Assembly (NCBI GenBank): GCA_017882555.1
Contig: JADGPH010000060.1
Span: 1 to 12,581, forward strand
Source: Thermoleophilia bacterium
Lineage (GTDB): Bacteria > Actinomycetota > Thermoleophilia > Miltoncostaeales > Miltoncostaeaceae
Direction of reading: 5' to 3'
DNA: 12,581 nt
The notes under the pieces: model-generated
Told to the model about the DNA's origin: nothing
The model's input: only the letters and a program-made list of their open reading frames with translations
Database searches by the model: none
Translations under genes and position numbers: made by a program
Shown: positions 1 through 5,859 of the stretch, one piece after another
Layout: each line of letters opens with the position of its first letter
Position numbering within the stretch: position 1 is the first letter of the stretch

Positions 1-1202
1 ACACGCAGGGCGCTTGCGACCAATTTGGCGCTGCCATCGGGGTGACGGCATTCGCCGCGTCCGACGACCAGCCCGAGCCAGCGCTCGATGTTGGGCAGTT
101 CGCGTCCATCGCCCCGCGCAAGGCGCTCAAGTCCCCCGGCGATGGCATCGAGCCCGTAGATGCACGGACCGCATTGACCCGCGGATTCCTCCGAGAGATA
201 CCGGGCGACACGGGCGGTCTCTGTCAGCCCGCACGCCGACATCGGAAGGGCCACGATCGCCCGCGCGCCGAGCCCGCCTCCGCGTGCCTTGAGGTCGGCA
301 TTGCTCAGGCGCATCCCGATCGCATCAGCTGCGTCGATCCAGGTGCCGAAGTAGCCTCCGACAAGATAGGCGCGGATGGGACCCGTAAGTCCTCCTGCAG
401 CGGCAAGCAAGTCTTCGAGTGCGGCACCCAGGGGGATCTCGTAGACACCAGGGTGAGCGACCGCGCCGGTGAGCGTGACGAGTGCCGATCCAGGCTCCTC
501 CGGGGTTCCGAGCGCCCGAAACCACTCGGCACCGTGCCGGGCGATCAGCGCGAGTTGGGCGGCAGTCTCCGCATTTTGGAGGAGCGTCGGCGCCCCGTCG
601 ACGCCTTTCTCGAACGGGCGGGGTGGGGCATGGGTCGGCTTGCCGGGCCCGCCGTTGATCGCGTTGATGAGCGCGCGCTCCTCGCCGATGACAAACCCGT
701 CCGGAACCGATGCCAACGAGACCTTGACCCGGTCATCGACCCGTCGGGACTCCCGCTCGGTGAGCGCGTGATCGAGCGCGGCGTGTTCACGGTGTGAGCT
801 TGATTCCACGGCGATAATTGCCTCACGTGCGCCGACCATCGCCGCGCAGACGATCGCGCCGTCGATGATCAGATGCGGCGCGCCGCGCATCAGCACGTGA
901 TCTTTTCGGCTCGGCGGTTCGCCCTCGGTGCCGTTAATCACCACTACCGGTCGACCACGCTGGGCGACGACCGCATCAACCTTCCGGGCGACGGGGAAGT
1001 TGGCGCCACCCCGTCCTCCGAGACCGCTCGCCCGAACGACCTCGCGGAGCACGTCATTGGGGCGACCCGGCTCCGGACGTACCGAAAGCACGCCGTGGTG
1101 GGCGATGTGACGATCGAGTTGGGCAAGGCCGTCGGGAGTTTCGAGCCCGCCCAGCAGGCGCGGCAATGTCGTCGGACGTTGCTGTGGTGCTGATGTGGTC
1201 AC
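1..1202 (-). CDS. NuoF-like FMN/Fe-S oxidoreductase subunit (partial, C-terminus beyond window)
   Basis: Reading the minus strand from a GTG at 1202 gives 400 codons without a stop to the window edge. Seen: GLGGRGGANFP at residues 61-70 (the glycine-rich FMN/NADH loop of the complex I 51-kDa family), NGTEGEPPSRKDH at 90-102 (counterpart of the NADESEP...KD segment), a central SLBB-like stretch around 240-285 (LVTLTGAV..PGVYEIPLG), and a C-terminal cluster ESAGQCGPC at 339-347 with a further Cys in GECRHPDG near 384. Three cysteines of the usual four are present; the first of the ESCGxCxPC pattern is Ala. Family knowledge: such proteins oxidise NAD(P)H with FMN and pass electrons to Fe-S. Inferred role: cytosolic electron donor to the FRE-like membrane proteins, whose last gene ends 13 bp upstream. 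A GGGAG lies 8-9 bases before the GTG. The alignment suggests that only a few residues are missing at the left edge. Confidence 0.88.
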   Translation of the reverse strand, partial: MTTSAPQQRPTTLPRLLGGLETPDGLAQLDRHIAHHGVLSVRPEPGRPNDVLREVVRASGLGGRGGANFPVARKVDAVVAQRGRPVVVINGTEGEPPSRKDHVLMRGAPHLIIDGAIVCAAMVGAREAIIAVESSSHREHAALDHALTERESRRVDDRVKVSLASVPDGFVIGEERALINAINGGPGKPTHAPPRPFEKGVDGAPTLLQNAETAAQLALIARHGAEWFRALGTPEEPGSALVTLTGAVAHPGVYEIPLGAALEDLLAAAGGLTGPIRAYLVGGYFGTWIDAADAIGMRLSNADLKARGGGLGARAIVALPMSACGLTETARVARYLSEESAGQCGPCIYGLDAIAGGLERLARGDGRELPNIERWLGLVVGRGECRHPDGSAKLVASALR

Positions 1203-1215
1203 CGCGTGTGCTCCC

Positions 1216-2301
1216 TTAGCTGACTTGAATCTGACCGGTGATGGTTCCGGCACTGAAGTTGATTTGCAGTGTGGTGTTGACCAGCAGTTGGGGAGGGGCC
1301 GCGCTGGTGGTCGAGAAACTGATGTCCACCTGGTTGCCTTGCAGGGAGACGACGCTCCCGCTGTAGAGCGCCGGAGTTGACGATGGACCGAATGTGGCGC
1401 TGTTGCCCGTCATTTGCGTCAGACCGCCACTGCCGTTCGAGATTCCATCGAGCACGATCTTCAGATGCGCGTGGGCGCTGCCGGTTGTTGCGGCGGAGAT
1501 GGTCACGATCGTGTTGCCTGCGCTGTCGGGCGTTGTCTCGGAGATGGTGCCGGTGATGGGCGCTGTATAGGGCGGCGCCGGCAATCCACTGGTGGCCGGC
1601 TTGGTCGGTGTGGAGGAGCTCGTCGAGGAGGTCTTAGTCCCAACCAGGTTGGTGGGCGTGCCTGCGCGCGCCGCCCACCCATGGGAGAGCGGTCCGGTAT
1701 TGGCCCAGGCGGCTCCAGCCAGCGGCAGCACGATGACCATCGCCGTTCCGGCGAGTGCCAGGGGCGCACGCTCGCTGCGGATCTGCCAGAGACGCATCAG
1801 GGTCGCGGCCGCCACGATCCCGACGCACACGATCAGGACGGCGAGCATCCAGCGCTGGCTGGCGTCGGAACCGGTCCCCAGTGCGTGTACGGCCGCGATC
1901 GGGAAGCACGCATAGGCCAAGAAGTGGATGCCCCGCCACGTACGTAGCCCAATGCGGACCCGAACGAGGCTCGTGATGATCACGGCGAGGGTCAGGTCGA
2001 AGGCAAGCGCTCCGAGACCGAGCCAGATTGGGCGATAGCTCGAGATAAACGGCACGACGGCATCGACGAGCCGAATCGGTGCGTAGGCATCGAGGATCGT
2101 CGTGACGACGTGCACGACGATGAAGGCCACCGTCAGCAGCGACACGTTGCGATGCAGCCCCGCCACGACAAAGCGAGGGGTGGTGCTGCCCGCGACACGC
2201 AACGACGACCCAACGCCGATGACGATCGACGCGGTCACCAGCAGCAACGAGACCAGACCCGTTCCGCGGGTGAGAAACCAGAGGGCGTGTGCCGAGGTCA
2301 T
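1216..2301 (-). CDS. FRE-like di-haem membrane protein 1 with extracytosolic beta-rich domain
   Basis: A 361-residue protein. Residues 1-200 form a ferric reductase-like membrane core of about six helices with the two-haem pattern H50/H64 (GLHRN...VVHV) and H126/H139 (GIHFLAY...AVHALGTG). A Ser/Thr/Pro linker (about 217-247) leads to a beta-rich domain at 248-361 (TGTISET...ITGQIQVS) with alternating polar/hydrophobic strands and an AHAHLKIVLDG segment, probably outside the cell. Family knowledge: these cores move electrons across the membrane through b haems; NOX/FRE enzymes carry a cytosolic flavin domain that is absent here, so a separate donor is needed. The NuoF-like gene just downstream is the obvious one. 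The ATG overlaps the stop of small ORF A (ATGA), so translation is probably coupled. The membrane-core DNA is nearly identical to that of FRE gene 2 over long stretches. The acceptor and true substrate are unknown. Confidence 0.88.
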   Translation of the reverse strand: MTSAHALWFLTRGTGLVSLLLVTASIVIGVGSSLRVAGSTTPRFVVAGLHRNVSLLTVAFIVVHVVTTILDAYAPIRLVDAVVPFISSYRPIWLGLGALAFDLTLAVIITSLVRVRIGLRTWRGIHFLAYACFPIAAVHALGTGSDASQRWMLAVLIVCVGIVAAATLMRLWQIRSERAPLALAGTAMVIVLPLAGAAWANTGPLSHGWAARAGTPTNLVGTKTSSTSSSTPTKPATSGLPAPPYTAPITGTISETTPDSAGNTIVTISAATTGSAHAHLKIVLDGISNGSGGLTQMTGNSATFGPSSTPALYSGSVVSLQGNQVDISFSTTSAAPPQLLVNTTLQINFSAGTITGQIQVS

Positions 2302-2426
2302 TCAGGGTTCTCAGGGGTTGTCGCCGGGGTCTGTTCGCCCCATCCGCTTGCCGGTGGAAAGAGCACCAGAACAGGCCTGACGATCGGAAGGTCAGTGTTC
2401 AGTGTCATGCATCGCAGCGGGGTCAT
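2298..2426 (-). CDS. Small ORF A, 42 residues, coupled on both sides
   Basis: This ORF fills the whole gap between two FRE-like genes. Its ATG overlaps the TGA of FRE gene 2 (ATGA at 2426-2423) and its own TGA overlaps the ATG of FRE gene 1 (ATGA at 2301-2298). The product starts MTPLRCMTLN and ends TTPENPE, with one hydrophobic patch (residues 15-23, IVRPVLVLF) too short to be a clear membrane helix. Ungapped against small ORF B, which has exactly the same length and position one gene upstream, 13 of 42 positions are identical: M1, R5, M7, V21, P25, A26, W29, G30, Q32, T36, N40, P41, E42. No known family is recognised. It may be a real small protein of the redox complex or a translational-coupling leader; coding status rests on the double overlap and the similarity to ORF B. 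Confidence 0.6.
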   Translation of the reverse strand: MTPLRCMTLNTDLPIVRPVLVLFPPASGWGEQTPATTPENPE

Positions 2427-3181
2427 GAGGCGCCGGTCGCGCCAATCGGGGCGGGCGTCTGAGCGCCTGGCGCCGGCGTCTTTCCGCCAGTTGGGGCGAC
2501 CGGCGCCGGCGTCTTTCCGCCAATAAGCCGTGTGGGGGTCCCTGCTCGCGCCGCCCATCCGGTGGCCAGCGGTCCGTTGTTTGCCCAGACCACGCCAGCC
2601 AGCGGCAGCACAATGACCAGCGCCGTTCCGGCGAGTGCCAATGGGGCACGCTCGGTGCGGATCTCCCACAGCCGCACGAGGGTCCAACCGGCCACGAAGG
2701 AGATGCACGCGATCACGGCAGCGAGCATCCATGGTTGGGCTGCGTCCGACCCCGTTCCCAGCGAATGGAACGCGGCGATCGGAAACGTTGCATAGGAGAG
2801 CCAGTGGATGCCCCGCCACGTACGCAGCCCAATGCGGACCCGAACGAGGCTGGTGATGACCAGCGCCACGATGATGTCGAAGGCCAGTGCGCCGAGGCCG
2901 AGCCAAAAGGGGCGATAGCTCGAGATAAACGGCACGACGGCATCGACCACGCGAATCGGTGCGTAGGCATCGAGGATCGTCGTGACGACGTGCACGACGA
3001 TGAAGGCCACCGTCAGCAGCGACAGGTTGCGATGCAGCCCCGCGACGACAAAGCGAGGGGTCGCGGTGCCCGCAACACGCAGCGACGCCGCCACGCCCAC
3101 GACGATCGACGCGGTCACCAGCAGCAACGAGACCAGACCCGTTCCGCGGGTGAGAAACCAGAGGGCGTGTGCCGAGTTCAT
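2423..3181 (-). CDS. FRE-like di-haem membrane protein 2 with short Pro/Lys repeat tail
   Basis: A 252-residue protein whose first 200 residues are a ferric reductase-like membrane core with H50/H64 and H126/H139, as in its two neighbours. Instead of a folded extension it has a tail of about 40 residues built from an imperfect 11-residue repeat (GGKTPAPVAPT, GGKTPAPGAQT) that ends PAPIGATGAS. The tail is predicted to lie outside the cell, on the same side as the other two extensions, and has no domain I recognise. Its ATG overlaps the stop of small ORF B and its stop overlaps the start of small ORF A. Long blocks are almost base-for-base identical to FRE gene 1 at an offset of 880 bp, for example 3101-3175 against 2221-2295. 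The tail carries a TGAS at the very C-terminus, which resembles the core of an ApbE flavinylation site, but it lacks the rest of the usual context. Confidence 0.87.
   Translation of the reverse strand: MNSAHALWFLTRGTGLVSLLLVTASIVVGVAASLRVAGTATPRFVVAGLHRNLSLLTVAFIVVHVVTTILDAYAPIRVVDAVVPFISSYRPFWLGLGALAFDIIVALVITSLVRVRIGLRTWRGIHWLSYATFPIAAFHSLGTGSDAAQPWMLAAVIACISFVAGWTLVRLWEIRTERAPLALAGTALVIVLPLAGVVWANNGPLATGWAARAGTPTRLIGGKTPAPVAPTGGKTPAPGAQTPAPIGATGAS
2469..2522. repeat. 33-bp period direct repeat in the FRE gene 2 tail
   Basis: A 21-base word, starting GGCGCCGGCGTC on the plus strand, occurs at 2469-2489 and again unchanged at 2502-2522. The 33-bp period equals 11 codons and encodes the GGKTPAP repeat of the protein tail. 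Copies this exact suggest a recent tandem duplication, so tail length may vary between strains. Confidence 0.85.
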
Positions 3182-3306
3182 TCAGGATTCGCGAGGGCCG
3201 TCGTGCGCGCCTGGGTGCCCCACACGGTCGCCGGATCGACGCGCACCCGACACATCATCTTGCGCAGATCGTTCGCCGGGAACATCATGGGCCGCCCAGA
3301 ACTCAC
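3178..3306 (-). CDS. Small ORF B, 42 residues, coupled on both sides
   Basis: It starts at a GTG that overlaps the TGA of FRE gene 3 (GTGA at 3306-3303) and ends in a TGA that overlaps the ATG of FRE gene 2 (ATGA at 3181-3178). The product begins MSSGRPMMFPAND and ends TTALANPE. It is basic and Met-rich in the first half (four Met in positions 7-18, one Cys at 19) and has the DPATVWGTQ segment that matches PASGWGEQ of small ORF A. Length (43 codons with stop), position and the NPE ending are the same as in ORF A. A GGAGG three bases before the GTG, encoded by the last codons of FRE gene 3, could serve as ribosome site though the spacing is short. GC-rich third positions fit a coding frame. 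No known family is recognised; no cofactor motif is evident apart from the Met/Cys content. Confidence 0.6.
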   Translation of the reverse strand: MSSGRPMMFPANDLRKMMCRVRVDPATVWGTQARTTALANPE

Positions 3307-4316
3307 GAGCCTCCGGTCGCGGCGATCGGCGCGGGCGCAGCAACCGGGGCCGGTGCGGCGTACGTCGGTGCGGAGGGCGCAGACGAGCCTCCCCCGCCGT
3401 ATGAGGGTGCGGACACCGACGTTCCCACAGAGGCTGCGACCGGAAGCGGCTTGGATGCGGCCTGGACCGCGGCGATGGCGGCCTTCACCTTGGCGAGTTG
3501 CCGTGCAACTTGGGTGTTGGCTGTTCGGATCTGCTTTGCGCGCGAGCGCTCAAGCGCGGTTTGCTCCGAGACAAGCGCGGCCAGGGTGCCCTTGGTCGAT
3601 GACTTGGTCGTCGGGGTCCCCGCGCGGGCTGTCCACTTGGGTGCCAGCGGACCAGCAAGCGCCCACATTGCGGTGATCGCGGGAACGACGAACACCATCG
3701 CAGTGGCGAGGAGTCGGAGCGCGATGCGCTGGGAGGGGAACCGCAGGACGACTGCGGCTTCGCGACCGCTCGAGCTCGTGAGGCGCTCCGGGCGAAGTTG
3801 CCAGAGCCGCACGAGTGCCGCAAGGCCGACAATGCCCGCGCAACCGGCCACGATCGCGAGCATCCACGTCTGGGTTGCATCGGAACCGGTTCCCAGTGAA
3901 TGGAAGACGGCGATCGGGAAGCAGGCATATGCGAACCAGTGGATGCCCCGCCATGTGCGCAAGCCAATTCGGACGCGCACCAGGCTGGTGATGATCAGGG
4001 CGAGGATGATGTCCGATGCCAGCGCGCCGAGGCCGAGCCAAATGGGGCGATAGCTCGAGATGAAGGGCACGAGGGCATCGACCACGCGAATCGGTGCATA
4101 GGCGTCGAGGATGGTCGTGGCGACGTGCACCGCGATAAACGCCACCGTCATCAGGGACAGGTTGCGATGCAGACCTCCCACGACAAAGCGCGGGGTGCGC
4201 TTCCCGCCTGCTCGGAGCGATGCCAAGATGCCCACAAGAACCGAGAGCGTGACGAGGACCAGCGACACGATTCCCGTCCCGCGGGTGAGATACCAGAGCG
4301 CATGAGCTTGGTTCAT
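3303..4316 (-). CDS. FRE-like di-haem membrane protein 3 with coiled-coil tail
   Basis: A 337-residue protein with the same membrane core and haem histidines (H50, H64, H126, H139) as FRE proteins 1 and 2, but more diverged in DNA. It has an extra loop of about 20 residues near 180-198 (SSSGREAAVVLRFPSQR) before the last helix. Outside the core lies an Ala/Gln/Lys-rich helix (about 246-288, SEQTALERSRAKQIR...VQAASK) that looks like a coiled coil, then a Gly/Ser/Pro/Ala-rich tail ending APIAATGGS. The start ATG overlaps the apbE stop (ATGA), and GGAGG lies 8 bases upstream inside apbE, a strong ribosome site. As the first FRE gene of the array it may be the ancestral or best-expressed copy. 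The coiled coil resembles in composition that of the membrane-anchored protein at the head of the operon, so the two might interact. Confidence 0.87.
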   Translation of the reverse strand: MNQAHALWYLTRGTGIVSLVLVTLSVLVGILASLRAGGKRTPRFVVGGLHRNLSLMTVAFIAVHVATTILDAYAPIRVVDALVPFISSYRPIWLGLGALASDIILALIITSLVRVRIGLRTWRGIHWFAYACFPIAVFHSLGTGSDATQTWMLAIVAGCAGIVGLAALVRLWQLRPERLTSSSGREAAVVLRFPSQRIALRLLATAMVFVVPAITAMWALAGPLAPKWTARAGTPTTKSSTKGTLAALVSEQTALERSRAKQIRTANTQVARQLAKVKAAIAAVQAASKPLPVAASVGTSVSAPSYGGGGSSAPSAPTYAAPAPVAAPAPIAATGGS

Positions 4317-5230
4317 GAGGGATCCTCCGGCCAGCCACCGACATAGGTTCGGTCACCGTCATGGGCAACCAGGCGCGCGGGCAGTCCACGCTCGCTCAGC
4401 CAGGCCGGGGCCGCGTCACCCAGGATGATCGCCGTGGAGCTCGCCGTATTTGCCGCGACGCAGCTCGATGCGACGACGCTGACGGTCCGCCAGGGCGAGC
4501 TCGCCGAGGTCCCCGTCCGCGGATCGATCAGATGATGAAGCTCGCGATCGCCGATCTGCCAGCGCCGGACGGTCGTGCTCGACGTGGCCAGCCCACCGCC
4601 ATGAATATTCACGATGGGGCCTGGTGTGTCGAGCGATACTCGATGGTCGTCGGCAAGCAATATGGGCCAACCCTCCGGCGGGGCGCCAGCGACGCAGATG
4701 TCTCCCCCGAGGGAGATCAGCACGTCCGCGCCGGTCACGTCGTGGATCGCGTGGGCCGCACGATCCGCGGCGAAGGCTTTGGCGGTTGCCCCCAGGTCGA
4801 TCTCGACCCCTTCGGGCACGGTCACGGTGTGTGCCGACGGATCGAGCTCGATCGACTGCCATCCGCAGACGTCGACCACCTCGATGTCTCCCGCCCGCGG
4901 ACCGACCGCCGCGATTTCGCTAAACGAGCGGTCGTATCCACTTGAGCGCAGGGCAGTCCCGATGGTTGGGTCCAAGATGCCGTTGGTGATGCGTGCGGCG
5001 TCAAGCGCGACTTCCAGTGCGGCAAACAACACCGCGCTGACCGCGTGAGGGCTTCCGGGATCCGCGTTGAGCGCCACGAGTTCGGAGTCCGGACGGAAAC
5101 GGCTGCATGACGCGTCGATGAGCGCGAGTTCGTCTCGCAGGATGCGTTCCGCATCGGCGAGCGCCTCGGGCTCCCCGACGCACACGAGTGCTGTCGTGCC
5201 CAACGCCGCAAATGAGGTCGATGTGCTCAT
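4313..5230 (-). CDS. apbE: FAD:protein FMN transferase (ApbE family)
   Basis: A 305-residue protein; ApbE family members are usually 300-350. Motifs seen: SRFRPDSEL at 43-51, LDPTIG at 86-91, DLGATAKAFAADRA at 145-158, LISLGGDI at 171-178, GGLATSSTT at 212-220, HLIDPRTG at 233-240 and AANTASSTA at 259-267. The last segment holds the metal-binding position that is Asp in enterobacterial ApbE; here it is Asn, and from memory actinobacterial homologues often have ANTAST. Family knowledge: ApbE cleaves FAD and links FMN through a phosphoester to Thr/Ser of an FMN-binding protein. No Sec, Tat or lipoprotein signal is visible, so it probably acts in the cytosol, unlike many homologues. The start overlaps the stop of the upstream gene (ATGA), with GGGGGA just before it. 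An open frame continues upstream to 5650 but that part belongs to the gene in the other frame. Confidence 0.92.
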   Translation of the reverse strand: MSTSTSFAALGTTALVCVGEPEALADAERILRDELALIDASCSRFRPDSELVALNADPGSPHAVSAVLFAALEVALDAARITNGILDPTIGTALRSSGYDRSFSEIAAVGPRAGDIEVVDVCGWQSIELDPSAHTVTVPEGVEIDLGATAKAFAADRAAHAIHDVTGADVLISLGGDICVAGAPPEGWPILLADDHRVSLDTPGPIVNIHGGGLATSSTTVRRWQIGDRELHHLIDPRTGTSASSPWRTVSVVASSCVAANTASSTAIILGDAAPAWLSERGLPARLVAHDGDRTYVGGWPEDPS

Positions 5231-5748
5231 GATCCCCCGGACGTCGCCGCAGCGCCGTCTTCGCCGCGGCGGACGGTCGGCTTCGCGACGGTCGCCGCCG
5301 TGCGGACCGATGCCAGACGCGCTGACGCCGATCGCGCAGGTCCGACTTGGGCTGCCGCGCGTGCTTGGGCGGCTTGCGCGAGTTGGAGCGCAGCCATGGC
5401 TTGGGCACGTGTCTTGCGCCGCGAGGCCGCGAGAGCCAGTTCCCGGGACAGGGCGTGCGACAGCGAGAGCTGTTCGTTGTGCACGATTGCCAGGTTGGCA
5501 TCGTCGATCGCGCGTCGATGCTGATACTGCGCCAGCACCTTCGCCTTCACCCGCGCCTGAGCAGCTTCCTGGTCCGAGGAGGTCTGGTAGGCGAGCCCAG
5601 CGCATGCGGCGGTCAGCCCGACAACACCGAGAATCCCCACGCCGGTCCATCGGCGCAACGTGCGCCGGCCCTGTTTCCGGGCGACGGGATGGTGAAGCCG
5701 ATTATTCAGTCGCTGTCGGCGGGAGGGGTCTCGCGGCATCTCAGTCAT
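5227..5748 (-). CDS. Single-pass membrane protein with long Ala-rich coiled coil, function unknown
   Basis: A 173-residue protein: a basic cytosolic N-terminus (1-34), one membrane helix (about 35-53, WTGVGILGVVGLTAACAGLAY), then about 80 residues of Ala/Gln/Arg-rich helix (SSDQEAAQARVKAKVLAQY ... AQAAQARAAAQ) and a low-complexity tail ending AAATSGGS. Topology by the positive-inside rule puts the coiled coil outside the cell. I recognise no family. It is the first gene of the redox operon and overlaps apbE by 4 bp. Its tail ending resembles those of FRE proteins 2 and 3 (GATGAS, AATGGS), partly because these codons also carry ribosome-site purines for the next gene. A role as scaffold for the membrane redox complex is inference. 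ATG at 5748 was chosen; ATG at 5739 is an alternative three codons in, and neither has a good ribosome site. Confidence 0.72.
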   Translation of the reverse strand: MTEMPRDPSRRQRLNNRLHHPVARKQGRRTLRRWTGVGILGVVGLTAACAGLAYQTSSDQEAAQARVKAKVLAQYQHRRAIDDANLAIVHNEQLSLSHALSRELALAASRRKTRAQAMAALQLAQAAQARAAAQVGPARSASARLASVRTAATVAKPTVRRGEDGAAATSGGS

Positions 5749-5829
5749 TGGGCTCTACGTCCAGTGTCGGTGTCAACGGGGGTCAGGCACGTACCTTTGA
5801 CGTATCGGCACGGATGCTTGCGTGTATGA

Positions 5830-5848
5830 CTGTGAGTTCCCTGTGAGT
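5830..5848 (-). promoter_or_regulatory. Paired CTGTGAGT repeats, 11 bp apart: probable OmpR-family operator
   Basis: CTGTGAGT occurs at 5830-5837 and again at 5841-5848 on the plus strand (ACTCACAG twice on the strand of the operon). One helical turn between starts, 8-bp boxes with 3-bp gap, is the usual layout for PhoB/OmpR-type regulators that bind as head-to-tail dimers. The site lies about 80-120 bp before the first redox gene and directly follows the sensor kinase gene. A TTGACA on the coding strand (5776-5771) is only about 22 bases from the start codon with no good -10 box. A second, weaker 11-bp repeat (ACGTA at 5789 and 5800) lies between. Confidence 0.6.
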
Positions 5849-5859
5849 CCGGTTAGCGC

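Noticed and set aside
42..797. A 251-codon plus-strand open frame at the left edge.
   Set aside because: It is opposite the NuoF-like gene, whose minus-strand reading has clear family motifs throughout; the plus reading shows none.
4313..5650. A 445-residue version of ApbE starting at 5650.
   Set aside because: The extra N-terminal part is out-of-frame reading of the coiled-coil protein; the ATG at 5230 overlaps that gene's stop and matches the usual ApbE N-terminus and length.
5771..5776. TTGACA on the minus strand as the -35 box of the redox operon.
   Set aside because: It lies only about 22 bases from the start codon and no acceptable -10 box follows at 16-18 bp.
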